A stretch of DNA of 58,414 nt from Bacteroidales bacterium (GTDB lineage Bacteria; Bacteroidota; Bacteroidia; Bacteroidales; UBA932). The DNA is taken from assembly GCA_017535125.1 (NCBI GenBank), contig JAFXUS010000008.1:1-58414 (forward strand), in the 5' to 3' direction. Shown here in pieces: positions 15,610 through 24,300 of this stretch. Both the position numbers and the translations under genes were made by a program. A model generated the notes under the pieces. It made no database searches. It was given only the letters and a program-made list of their open reading frames with translations, and was not told the DNA's origin. Within the stretch, counting starts at the first letter, position 1; each line of letters starts with the position of its first letter.

Positions 15610-16908
15610 ATGACCAAGAAGATCATTTACCAGACCCTGCTCCGGCTGTGGGGCAAAGGGCGCTTCTCCGATTGGGATGAGGCATCCTTCCGCCATCTGC
15701 ATACGCTGGGGGTCGATTATGTATGGTACACCGGCGTGCCGCGGCATGCGACCGGCAAGGACTTCGTCAAGGGCAATCCCGGTTCGCCTTATGCCATCAC
15801 CGACTGGCGGGACGTCAATCCCTACCTGGCGGACGACCCGGAGCGCCGGATGGAAGAATTCGACGCCCTCGTCGCGCGGACGCATGCGGCGGGTTTCAAG
15901 GTCCTGATCGACTACATCCCCAACCATGTGGCGCCGGACTACCGGGGGCGCATCTGCCGCTATGACTGGTGCGACGGCGACTGGACGGATACGCGCAAAA
16001 ACGACTGGTCCTCGCCGGATACGCGGGCGGAGATGTTGGAAATCCTCCGTTTTTGGGCTTCCCGGGGCGTTGACGGCTTCCGTTGCGACATGGTGGAGCT
16101 GGTCCCCCCGGAAGCGTTGAAGGCGCTGATTTCGGCTGTAAAAGCCGATTTTCCGGATCTGCTCTTCGTGGCGGAGGTCTATCAGAAAGAGAATTACCGC
16201 CGCTACCTCGACGAGGTGGGCTTCGACCTGCTCTACGACAAGTCCGGGCTGTACGACACCTTGCGTGCCGTCTGCTGCCATGGCGCCTCGGCGCGCGGCA
16301 TCACCTGGAACTGGCAGTGGCTCGGCGACTTGCAGCCCCGCGTGCTGAATTTCCTGGAGAATCATGACGAGCAGCGGCTCGGTTCGCCGGAATTCCTGGG
16401 CGACGCCCGCAAGGGCTATGCGCCGCTGGCCTGCTCGCTGCTGCTGAACACGGCCCCGTTCATGCTCTATTTCGGGCAGGAAGTGGGGGAGGACGGCATC
16501 GAAGGCGCCGACGGCCGCACGTCCATCTTCAACTGGAGCGATCCGCCGGAGCTGCGCGAACTCTACCGCGCCCTGCACGGCGGCACGCCGCTCGCCCCCG
16601 CCGAAGCGGACATGCTGGCCCGCTACCGCGAGCTGTTCTCTTATGCCAAACGCCCGGCTTTCGCCGAAGGGGGCAGCTGGGACCTGACTTACTGCAACGA
16701 AAACGCCCCGGGTTACGACCCGGAGCGTCATTACGCCTTCATCCGCTACAGCGCCGACGAAGCCTGGCTGGTCCTCTGTAACTTCTCCGACACCCCCGCC
16801 TCCGTCACCCTCTCCTTCCCGCCAGAACTCCGCGCCGCCTGTCCGTCCATCCCGGAGACCATAATGACAACAGCGCCCGCATGGGACGCTGCTGTCGTTC
16901 GCCTCTGA
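15610..16908 (+). CDS. GH13 alpha-amylase family enzyme, cytoplasmic
   Basis: 432 residues with no signal peptide, so it acts in the cytoplasm on imported or stored alpha-glucan. The (beta/alpha)8 barrel carries the four GH13 regions: DYIPNHV (region I), GFRCDMVEL with nucleophile Asp160, FVAEVY with acid/base Glu189, and FLENHDEQR with Asp253. A small beta domain ends the protein. The barrel is compact, without extra binding modules. Exact specificity (amylase, glucosidase or maltogenic) is not readable. It is the last gene of the methylase-Omp85-amylase transcript. Confidence 0.92.
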   Translation: MTKKIIYQTLLRLWGKGRFSDWDEASFRHLHTLGVDYVWYTGVPRHATGKDFVKGNPGSPYAITDWRDVNPYLADDPERRMEEFDALVARTHAAGFKVLIDYIPNHVAPDYRGRICRYDWCDGDWTDTRKNDWSSPDTRAEMLEILRFWASRGVDGFRCDMVELVPPEALKALISAVKADFPDLLFVAEVYQKENYRRYLDEVGFDLLYDKSGLYDTLRAVCCHGASARGITWNWQWLGDLQPRVLNFLENHDEQRLGSPEFLGDARKGYAPLACSLLLNTAPFMLYFGQEVGEDGIEGADGRTSIFNWSDPPELRELYRALHGGTPLAPAEADMLARYRELFSYAKRPAFAEGGSWDLTYCNENAPGYDPERHYAFIRYSADEAWLVLCNFSDTPASVTLSFPPELRAACPSIPETIMTTAPAWDAAVVRL

Positions 16909-16910
16909 CT

Positions 16911-16965
16911 GTCGCTCGGAGCTCGGCGACGCAGGGGAGTTTGAGGGGGTACGCCCCCTCAATCA
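16911..16965 (-). repeat. Dispersed hairpin repeat, copy B, with UACG tetraloop
   Basis: TTGAGGGGG and CCCCCTCAA (16941-16962) form a perfect 9-bp stem with loop TACG. On the minus strand it is followed by AAACTCCCCTGCGTCGC and GCTCCGAGCG. The block order matches copy A at 9501-9550. It lies between convergent gene ends and may end transcription, though no T-run follows. Confidence 0.5.
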
Positions 16966-16983
16966 TAGATGCATTGGCGCATG

Positions 16984-17424
<441 letters not shown>

Positions 17425-17431
17425 TTATTGT

Positions 17432-19222
17432 TTATTCATTATTCGTCAAAGGGTTGAACTTGCGGCCCCCGGCCTCGTAGCCGGAATTCTTGAAGAACTC
17501 CAGGAAATTGAGTCGGAGCGGATGCACGAAGGCGCCCAGGGCGCACATCGCGATGTTGAGCGTGTGCCCGATCAGCACCAGCAGGATGAAGAATATCCAG
17601 AGAATCGGGTTGGATCCGTCGCCGAGGACCATCTTGCCCATGTCGTTGAATGCCATGCCGAGCATGCTGCCGGCCAGGCCGAGGGCGTACAGGCGCAGGT
17701 AGCTGAGCACGTCGCCGAGCAGACCGGTGACCATCTGGTAGCTGTCCCAGAAGCCCAGGCCGACGTTGGCGAGCTTGTTGCGCTTGGGGTTATTGAGCGG
17801 GAAGATGCCGATGGCGGAAATGACGCCGAGGGCGATGACGACCCACTTCGTGACTTCGGAACTCATCACGCCGGTCAGCGAGATGCCGCCCACGATCACC
17901 CCGCCTACGATGAGCAGCGTCCAGCCGAGCGTGCCGAGTGACGCGGCGAAGCCGTTCACCCGCACCGCATTGATCGCCTTGACGACCATGGCGAGGCAGA
18001 GGTGCACCACGCCGACGATGAGCGACAGCACCATGCCGCCGGCATATCCGGCGATCTCGTCGGGCAGGAAGATGCCGCGGATGCCCGCGAAACACTTCCA
18101 CTGCGCGATGTCGATGGAGAAGAAAGTATGCAGGAAGAAACCCACGACCACCGTGGCCCCGCCGAGGGTGACCACGAGCGGCGCGAGACGCTTGAAGCTA
18201 TCGACCTTTTTGAGCAGCATGCCGACGAGGATCAGTACGAGTCCGTAGCCCGCGTCGCCCATGCAGAGGGCGAAGAAGAGCATGAAGAACACGGCGATGA
18301 ACGGCGTCGGGTCGAATCCGTTGTATTCGGGGCGGCCGTACATGTCGGTCAGCACCTCGAACATCTTGACGAACTTGTTGTTCCTGAAGCGGATGGGAGG
18401 CCGGTCTTCGATGCTGGCGGCTTCCTGCAGGTAGAAGATGCCGGCGTCGTCCAGCGCCTGCGTCACGGCAGCGTCGCTTTCGGTGGGCGCGTAGCCCACC
18501 AGGGTGACGATGGTGTTTTCCGCAGCGGGTACGGCGGCCTGTCCGGCCAGGTATTTGTCCAGTTGGGCATAAATGCCTTTTTTCTTGGCTTCCAATTCGG
18601 GGAGACGCTCCTTGATGGCGGCGACGATGCCCAGAACGTTGGCTTGCTCCTTGAGGGCGTCCTGTAATTCTGTGTCCGCCTCGGCGGCGCTGCGCGTCGG
18701 GACCGGCACTTCGCCGGGCAGGCCGTCTTCTCCGGCCACCACGAAGTACACGCGGTCCTTGTCGCGGGAAATGACGTTCAGGGCAAATTGCCCCTCCCAT
18801 TCCGCTTTGAACTGCTTGGGTGCCAGGGCATGGAAGTGCAGCGGAACGCCCGCCTCGGACAGTTTTTGCAGCAACGCCGGGTCGAAGGAACCCCAGTGTT
18901 GCAGGGAGGCCGTTTCCGCACGGAGCGTCGAGACCTTCGTCGTGGAATCGGTATAATGCATGAGCGCACCGCCCGCAAGGCGAACCAGGTCGTCTTCCGG
19001 GTAGGTGACGGGCTGCGTTCCTTCCGGGAGATCGATTTTGCGTATGCCCTGGATGAGGCCCTGGATAAGATCGATCTCGTTGGACAGCGAGGAGGATTCG
19101 GCGTCCACGGGTTTTTCGCTGCGGGTGATGTCCACCAGACCCAGGGCCTGGAGCCGATCCAGCAGCGCGCCTTCTTCTCCGTTCAGGAGAATGAAGGAGT
19201 ATTTCGTCATCCGGTCAATCAT
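17432..19222 (-). CDS. ntpI: V-type ATPase subunit I (a-type stator)
   Basis: 596 residues. The N-terminal ~300 are cytoplasmic with coiled-coil segments (EASSLSNEIDLIQGLIQGI; ELQDALKEQANVLGIVAAIKERLPELEAKKKG). The C-terminal half has seven to eight helices starting at PFIAVFFMLFFALCMGDAGYG, a family hallmark, and the GDVLSYLRLYALGLAGS segment with the essential arginine facing the K ring. This is the half-channel subunit that lets ions onto the rotor. Its start overlaps the D stop by 4 nt. Confidence 0.95.
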   Translation of the reverse strand: MIDRMTKYSFILLNGEEGALLDRLQALGLVDITRSEKPVDAESSSLSNEIDLIQGLIQGIRKIDLPEGTQPVTYPEDDLVRLAGGALMHYTDSTTKVSTLRAETASLQHWGSFDPALLQKLSEAGVPLHFHALAPKQFKAEWEGQFALNVISRDKDRVYFVVAGEDGLPGEVPVPTRSAAEADTELQDALKEQANVLGIVAAIKERLPELEAKKKGIYAQLDKYLAGQAAVPAAENTIVTLVGYAPTESDAAVTQALDDAGIFYLQEAASIEDRPPIRFRNNKFVKMFEVLTDMYGRPEYNGFDPTPFIAVFFMLFFALCMGDAGYGLVLILVGMLLKKVDSFKRLAPLVVTLGGATVVVGFFLHTFFSIDIAQWKCFAGIRGIFLPDEIAGYAGGMVLSLIVGVVHLCLAMVVKAINAVRVNGFAASLGTLGWTLLIVGGVIVGGISLTGVMSSEVTKWVVIALGVISAIGIFPLNNPKRNKLANVGLGFWDSYQMVTGLLGDVLSYLRLYALGLAGSMLGMAFNDMGKMVLGDGSNPILWIFFILLVLIGHTLNIAMCALGAFVHPLRLNFLEFFKNSGYEAGGRKFNPLTNNE

Positions 19223-19833
19223 AGGGCGGAGGCCTCCTGTTCCTCTTCTTCTGCGTGACGGGTCTTGACAATCTTGGACGAAGCCTTGGAGAGGTTCTCC
19301 TCGTCCTCCATGTAGCGCTTGATCTTGCGGATCGCCTCCTTGTAGCCGGGGATCTGGACCTTCTCGTAGAGGTTCACCTTCTGGGTGGTCTTCTTGCGGT
19401 TGTATTCAAGAATCTGTCGCTTCTGCTCGAAGACTTCGGACTTGATCCCGAGGGTCGAAAGTTCCTTGAGGATCTCCACGCCGTCGGCGAACCAGGCCGG
19501 CTTGCTGAAGGCGTTGAACGGCTGAACTTCGAACTGGATGTCGTCCAGACGGGGTGTCTTGACGCCCGCGACCTTGGTGATGCCCAGGTCCACGTCCACG
19601 ATGCGGATCAGTCCGGGGTCGAATTCGTTCCACAGCGCGGCAAGGTAGTCGTAGCGCTGGAGGGCGGCTTCAAGTTCGGCGGCCAGGCGCTCGGACTCCG
19701 TCTTGGCTTCCTGTACGCTCGAACGCAGGGCCGACTCCTTGTTCTTGAGGGTAGGCAGGGCGTTCTGGCGCACCTTGAGCTGTTTGCCAAGATTCGTCAG
19801 CGAGGTCTTGTTGTATTGGAACTTTATTGCCAT
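19219..19833 (-). CDS. ntpD: V-type ATPase subunit D (central stalk)
   Basis: 204 residues forming the long antiparallel coiled coil of the rotating central stalk. N-terminal KTSLTNLGKQLKVRQNALPTLKNKE and C-terminal RRKTTQKVNLYEKVQIPGYKEAIRKIKRYMEDEENLSKASSKIVKTRHA are both helical. The IRKIKRYMEDEE region is typical of D. Subunit F, which usually caps D, is not encoded in this operon. A 38-bp gap with a hairpin separates it from ntpB. Confidence 0.95.
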   Translation of the reverse strand: MAIKFQYNKTSLTNLGKQLKVRQNALPTLKNKESALRSSVQEAKTESERLAAELEAALQRYDYLAALWNEFDPGLIRIVDVDLGITKVAGVKTPRLDDIQFEVQPFNAFSKPAWFADGVEILKELSTLGIKSEVFEQKRQILEYNRKKTTQKVNLYEKVQIPGYKEAIRKIKRYMEDEENLSKASSKIVKTRHAEEEEQEASAL

Positions 19834-19846
19834 TGCTTTGGTTGGG

Positions 19847-19867
19847 ATCCCCGGTCAGGTCGGGGAT
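19847..19867. repeat. Hairpin inside the V-ATPase operon, between B and D
   Basis: ATCCCCG and CGGGGAT flank the loop GTCAGGT in the only clear gap of the operon. There is no T-run, so it is more likely a processing, stability or attenuation element than a full terminator. Confidence 0.5.
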
Positions 19868-19871
19868 GACG

Positions 19872-21194
19872 TTATGCTTTCTTCCAGTATTTGTCGACCA
19901 GTGCCTGCTTGATGCCGGTCTCGGCCGGCGAGAAGTACTTGGCGAAGATTTCCCAGGCGGTGTCCAGCATCTGCTCCACGGTGATGTTGACGTCGATGGA
20001 AAGCAGGCGCGTGGCGTATTCCTTGGCGTAGTCCAGGCAGCGCAAATCGTAGTCGGACAGGTCAAAACCGTTCTCGAGTTTGGTCTTCGCATTCTGGGCA
20101 TCGGCATAAAGGCGTACGCCCGCGTTCATGATCTGGGAGTGGTCTTCGCGGGTCTTCTTGCCCTGCACGAGCTGTTTGAGTCGGGACAGGGAGCGGAACG
20201 GGTCCACGATGACCTTTCCGGTATCCGGGTCCGCGCGCAGGAAGAGCTGGCCTTCGGTGATGTAGCCCGTGTTGTCCGGGATGGCGTGCGTGATGTCGCC
20301 GTCGTTGAGGGTCGTGACCGCGATGATGGTGATGGAACCGCCGTCAGGCAGCTGCACGGCCTTTTCGTAGATCTTGGCGAGATCGGAGTAGAGCGAGCCC
20401 GGCATGGAGTCCTTGGACGGGATCTGGTCCATGCGGTTGGACACGATGGACAGGGCGTCGGCATACAGGGTCATGTCCGTCAGCAGGACGAGCACCTTCT
20501 CGTTCTTGTCCACGGCGAAATACTCCGCGGCGCAGAGGGCCATGTCCGGGATGAGCAGGCGCTCCACCGGGGGTTCTTCGGTCGTGTTGACGAAGGAGAC
20601 GATCTTGTCCAGGGCGCCTGCCGCCTCGAATTCGTGGCGGAAGAAGAGGTAGTCGTCGTTGGACAGACCCATGCCGCCGAGGATGATCTTGTCCACGTCG
20701 GCGCGCAGGGCCACGTCGGCCATGACTTTGTTGTACGGCTGGTCCGGATCGGCGAAGAAGGGGATCTTCTGGCCGGAGACCAGGGTGTTGTTGAGGTCGA
20801 TGCCGGCGATGCCGGTCGGAATCAGCTCGGAGGGCTGGCGGCGCTTGTAAGGGTTGACGGATGGGCCGCCGACCTCGCGTTCCTCGCCTTCGATTTCGGG
20901 GCCGCCGTCGATCGGGTGGCCGTAGGCGTTGAAGAAGCGGCCGGCGAGCTGGTCGCTCACGTGCAGGGTCGGAGGCGCTCCGTGGAAGGACACCTCGGCG
21001 TTGGTCGGCACGCCTTCCGTGCCGGAGAATACCTGCAGGGTGACGCTGTCGCCCTTGGTCTTGACGACCTGGGCGAGCTTGCCGCTCACGGTAGCCAGCT
21101 CGTCGTTCGACACGCCCTTGGCGTTCAGCGTGACCGTGGCCTTGGTGATGGCCTGGAGCTGCGTGTATGTGCGTTGGAATGCTTTCGTTGCCAT
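19872..21194 (-). CDS. ntpB: V-type ATPase subunit B
   Basis: 440 residues, the non-catalytic nucleotide-binding subunit of the A3B3 hexamer. Diagnostic blocks are GHPIDGGPEIEGEEREVGGPSVNPYKRRQPSELIPTGI-type text around residues 95-125 and LLTDMTLYADALSIVSNRMDQIPSKDSMPGSLYSDLAKIYEKA. As expected for B, the Walker A loop is degenerate (SGQKIPFFADPDQPYN). The start lies 4 nt after the stop of A. Confidence 0.97.
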   Translation of the reverse strand: MATKAFQRTYTQLQAITKATVTLNAKGVSNDELATVSGKLAQVVKTKGDSVTLQVFSGTEGVPTNAEVSFHGAPPTLHVSDQLAGRFFNAYGHPIDGGPEIEGEEREVGGPSVNPYKRRQPSELIPTGIAGIDLNNTLVSGQKIPFFADPDQPYNKVMADVALRADVDKIILGGMGLSNDDYLFFRHEFEAAGALDKIVSFVNTTEEPPVERLLIPDMALCAAEYFAVDKNEKVLVLLTDMTLYADALSIVSNRMDQIPSKDSMPGSLYSDLAKIYEKAVQLPDGGSITIIAVTTLNDGDITHAIPDNTGYITEGQLFLRADPDTGKVIVDPFRSLSRLKQLVQGKKTREDHSQIMNAGVRLYADAQNAKTKLENGFDLSDYDLRCLDYAKEYATRLLSIDVNITVEQMLDTAWEIFAKYFSPAETGIKQALVDKYWKKA

Positions 21195-21198
21195 AATT

Positions 21199-22941
21199 CT
21201 ATGCGAGGTGTTTGCGGAGCTGCTGCTCGTATGCGTTGAATTCCGGACTCTGGAACTTGGTGTAGTTCATCTGCCGGAGCGTGTTGATCAGGTCCTTGAA
21301 GTACACGCGGCACTCGTCGAAGTTCTCAAACTCGAAATGCTGGTCGCACAGCTCCAGAATGAGGTCGAGCATGAACTTCTGCCGCTCCAGCGGGCAGAGG
21401 GCGTCGATGGCGTCGAACGCGTCCTGCTGCAGGAAGGCGAAGTCGATGAGCTCGGACTTCCAGAAGGCCTCGTGGTAGGACATCGGCACGCCGTCGTCGC
21501 CGAGGATGTTGATCTGGTCGGCCATCTCGCGTCCGCGGCGGACGTAGTTCTTGGCCCGGAGCACCTTGTCCGTCCAGCCCGGCTGGATGGTGGTGTCGAG
21601 GAATGCGGAGATCTCGGGATACTCCAGGTATTTGGAATAGGAATCGATCGGGTTGACGGCCGGATAGCGCTTCTGGTCGGCGCGGCTCTGCTCGAGGGCG
21701 TAGAAGCAGCGGGCGGCCTTCTTGGTGGATTCGGTGACCGGCTCCTTGAGGTTGCCGCCGGCAGGAGAGACCGTACCGATGAAGGTCACGGCGCCGGACT
21801 GGCCGTTGTTCAGCACGACCATGCCCGCACGGGCGTAGAAGTTGGAAATAATGGCGGAGAGGTCCACCGGGAAGGCGTCCTGCCCGGGCAGTTCCTCCAT
21901 ACGGTTGGACATTTCGCGGAGCGCCTGCGCCCAGCGGGACGTGGAGTCGGCCAGCAGCAGGCATTTGAGGCCCATGGCGCGGTAGTACTCGCAGATGGTC
22001 ATGGCCGTATAGACGGAGGCTTCGCGCGCGGCCACGGGCATGTTGGACGTGTTGCAGATGATGGTCGTGCGCTCCATGAGCTTGCGGCCCGTGTGCGGAT
22101 CGACCAGTTCCGGGAACTCCGTGAAGATTTCCACGACCTCGTTGGCGCGTTCGCCGCAGGCGGCCATCACGATCACGTCGGCGTCGCCCTGTTTGGCGAT
22201 GGCATGCTGAAGCACCGTCTTGCCGCAGCCGAACGGGCCCGGAATGAAGCCGGTGCCGCCTTCGGCGATGGGGTTGAAGGTGTCGATGCAGCGGACGCCC
22301 GTCTCCATGATGCGCTGCGGGCGCGGTTTTTCCTTGTAGGCGCGGACGGCCACCTTGACCGGCCAGCGCTGCGTCATGGTCACGTTGACGTCTTCGCCGT
22401 CGGGACCGGTGAGCACCGCGATGGTCTGGTCCACGTTGTATTCGCCTGCGGGCGCGACGCTCTTGACGGTGTATTCGCCCCGGAAGGAGAAGGGAACCAT
22501 GATCTTGTGGGGCAGCCAGCCTTCCTTGACTTCGCCGAGCCAGTCGGCGGCGATCACGCGGTCGCCGGGCTGGGCGAGGGGCGTGAAAGCCCAAAGGGCC
22601 TCCCGGTCGAGCGGTTCCGTGTATTCGCCGCGTTTGAGGAAGACGCCGGTCATCGTGCGGAGGTTGTTCTGCAGGCCGTCGTAGATGCCGGACAGCAGAC
22701 CGGGACCGAGCGTGACCTCGAGCATCCTGCCGAGGAAGTCGACCTCGTCCCCGTTCTTGAGCCCGCGGGTGCTTTCGAACACCTGGACGGAGGCTTTGTC
22801 TCCGTTGACCTTGATGACCTCGGCGAGCAGCTGCTCACCGCCGACAGAGATGTAGCAGAGTTCGTTCTCCGCCACCGGCCCGTCCACGGCCACGGTCACC
22901 AGGTTGGCTACGATGCCTGTAACCTTTCCTTTTGTACTCAT
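21199..22941 (-). CDS. ntpA: V-type ATPase catalytic subunit A
   Basis: 580 residues, the ATP-hydrolysing subunit. The Walker A loop GPFGCGKTVLQHAIAKQ, the catalytic glutamate region ACGERANEVVEI, the DSTSRWAQALREMS block and the A-type insertion (about 110-190) are all present. The cysteine in GPFGCGKT is the form seen in spirochaete and chlamydial enzymes. The start overlaps the DUF2764 stop by 4 nt. Confidence 0.97.
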   Translation of the reverse strand: MSTKGKVTGIVANLVTVAVDGPVAENELCYISVGGEQLLAEVIKVNGDKASVQVFESTRGLKNGDEVDFLGRMLEVTLGPGLLSGIYDGLQNNLRTMTGVFLKRGEYTEPLDREALWAFTPLAQPGDRVIAADWLGEVKEGWLPHKIMVPFSFRGEYTVKSVAPAGEYNVDQTIAVLTGPDGEDVNVTMTQRWPVKVAVRAYKEKPRPQRIMETGVRCIDTFNPIAEGGTGFIPGPFGCGKTVLQHAIAKQGDADVIVMAACGERANEVVEIFTEFPELVDPHTGRKLMERTTIICNTSNMPVAAREASVYTAMTICEYYRAMGLKCLLLADSTSRWAQALREMSNRMEELPGQDAFPVDLSAIISNFYARAGMVVLNNGQSGAVTFIGTVSPAGGNLKEPVTESTKKAARCFYALEQSRADQKRYPAVNPIDSYSKYLEYPEISAFLDTTIQPGWTDKVLRAKNYVRRGREMADQINILGDDGVPMSYHEAFWKSELIDFAFLQQDAFDAIDALCPLERQKFMLDLILELCDQHFEFENFDECRVYFKDLINTLRQMNYTKFQSPEFNAYEQQLRKHLA

Positions 22942-23549
22942 ATCGTAAGATTCTGTTTTTTGTTGTCGTAAGTGGAGCGGATGTCTTCGACGAGCTTGCG
23001 GAAGAGTGCCCGGCCGGATTCCGGATCCAGCTGGAGCCAGCGGTCGATGATCTTGAGCTTCAGGACATAGCCGAGCAGGAGCTCCAGGTCGAGACTGTCC
23101 AGCATGGTCAGTTCGTCGATCTTCTGCCAGCGCAGCGTGTCCAGGCCTTTCTCGCGCTTGAGGATGTCGGCGCCGTTCAGCACTTGCTTCGTGTCTTCCA
23201 GCTCGTAAAATTCTTCCGTCTCGCGGCCTTCCAGCAGGACCATGTCTTCTTCGTCCGGACGGCCCAGCGAGTCGTTGAGGTACGAAACGACGGTGTTGCG
23301 CAGATCCAGGTCGAAGCGGAACCAGTCGCGGATGAAACTGTTGCCGTGCTGCAGGGCCTTCGTATAGAAATCCGCGTCGAGCCTGTCGGGGTCGCAGCCC
23401 TCGAGCAACAGGTCCAGCACCGCCACGTCGCGCGCGGAGAGCTGGCCCCGGATCTCGTCAATGAGCTCCCGGGCGGAAATCTCCCACGTGCTGTCGTCCT
23501 CCGGCTGAAGGGCCGGGAGACTGGCGATGATATACGCGTAATTGTCCAT
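22938..23549 (-). CDS. DUF2764 protein, probable V-ATPase subunit C substitute
   Basis: 203-residue helical, acidic cytoplasmic protein matching DUF2764, a family found only in V-ATPase operons of Bacteroidota, spirochaetes and chlamydiae between E and A. Motifs are YIIASLPAL at the N-terminus and IDELTMLDSLDLELLLGYVLKLKIIDRW near the C-terminus. The latter resembles the ends of subunit C/d, which joins the rotor ring to the stalk. No other C subunit is encoded here, so a C-like socket role is inferred. It overlaps ntpA by 4 nt. Confidence 0.88.
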   Translation of the reverse strand: MDNYAYIIASLPALQPEDDSTWEISARELIDEIRGQLSARDVAVLDLLLEGCDPDRLDADFYTKALQHGNSFIRDWFRFDLDLRNTVVSYLNDSLGRPDEEDMVLLEGRETEEFYELEDTKQVLNGADILKREKGLDTLRWQKIDELTMLDSLDLELLLGYVLKLKIIDRWLQLDPESGRALFRKLVEDIRSTYDNKKQNLTI

Positions 23550-23556
23550 CTGCTGC

Positions 23557-24162
23557 TTAACCGAAGAGAAGCTTGCGTGTCACGGGACGGAGATACTCGG
23601 CGATCAGCTCGCGGAAGGTCTCGTCGCTGAGGCTGACGAACCAGCTGCCGTCCTTGGGTCCGATGGAGAAGCCGCCGCTGACCTTCTTGCTGAATTCGGC
23701 CTTGGGGGCACTGCCGAGGGCCTTGGCGAGGGCGCCGGCGACCCAGGGCTCCAGCTCCTGCTGCAGGGAAGCGGGCAGGATGAGTGCGAGGTCGGCGGAT
23801 TCCGTGGCGCTGAAGCGCTCGGCGACGGCCGTGATGATCTTCTTGAGGAAATCGGGATCGGAGAGGGACTGCTTCACGCTGTCGGCACTGACGGCGCCGA
23901 CCAACATGTCTTCGATATCCTTCTTGGTGGCTTGCAGGCACTGGGCAGAGGCCATCTTGACGTCGGAAGCGGTTTTGTCCCGGAGGTCGTCGGCCTGCTG
24001 CTGCGCGGCCGCGACGATCTCGTCAGCCTGCTTGCGGGCGTCGGCGACGATGCGGTCGGCCTCCTCGCGGGCGCGTGCGAGCAGCTGTTCTCCTTCTTCC
24101 TTGCCTTTGGAGAGCCCTTCGTTGTAGAGTTTCTCCGTGAGTTCCTGTAATTTGTTGGACAT
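23557..24162 (-). CDS. ntpE: V-type ATPase subunit E (peripheral stalk)
   Basis: 201 residues. Residues 1-95 form a long charged coiled coil (LQELTEKLYNEGLSKGKEEGEQLLARAREEADRIVADARKQADEIV), and the C-terminal half is the globular head that binds B. It is the first gene of the operon. The usual helical partner G/H is not encoded here, so E may pair with a protein encoded elsewhere or with itself. Confidence 0.92.
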   Translation of the reverse strand: MSNKLQELTEKLYNEGLSKGKEEGEQLLARAREEADRIVADARKQADEIVAAAQQQADDLRDKTASDVKMASAQCLQATKKDIEDMLVGAVSADSVKQSLSDPDFLKKIITAVAERFSATESADLALILPASLQQELEPWVAGALAKALGSAPKAEFSKKVSGGFSIGPKDGSWFVSLSDETFRELIAEYLRPVTRKLLFG

Positions 24163-24209
24163 ATCCTATAGCAGTTATTAGTCAGGTTGCACCTGGGCAG
24201 GTGGTTCTA

Positions 24210-24217
24210 CAAATCTA
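24210..24217 (-). promoter_or_regulatory. V-ATPase operon promoter (-7 box, -33 TTTG)
   Basis: TAGATTTG on the minus strand matches TAnnTTTG. A TTTG at 24238-24241 lies about 20 bp upstream, the expected -33 spacing. The start of ntpE is 47 nt downstream. Confidence 0.65.
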
Positions 24218-24241
24218 AAAAATAATCCCCGAAAGAGCAAA

Positions 24242-24273
24242 GAAAACCCGGCCTTTCAAAAGAAAAAGCCGGA
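24242..24273 (-). terminator. Terminator of the methylmalonyl-CoA decarboxylase operon
   Basis: CCGGC and GCCGG arms around an A/T-rich loop, followed on the minus strand by GTTTTC, 28 nt after the mmdB stop. It separates the decarboxylase and V-ATPase transcripts. Confidence 0.7.
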
Positions 24274-24300
24274 TTATTGAAACATCGTGAAAGTTCTGTG

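Noticed and set aside
13485..15626. 713-codon open frame antisense to the Omp85 gene
   Set aside because: It is a GC-driven shadow: no domain, poor composition (Gln/Arg/Val/Gly rich), and the opposite frame is a clear Omp85 protein with signal peptide and barrel end.
20929..22971. 680-codon open frame antisense to V-ATPase A and B
   Set aside because: Shadow frame over two very conserved genes; no motif of its own.
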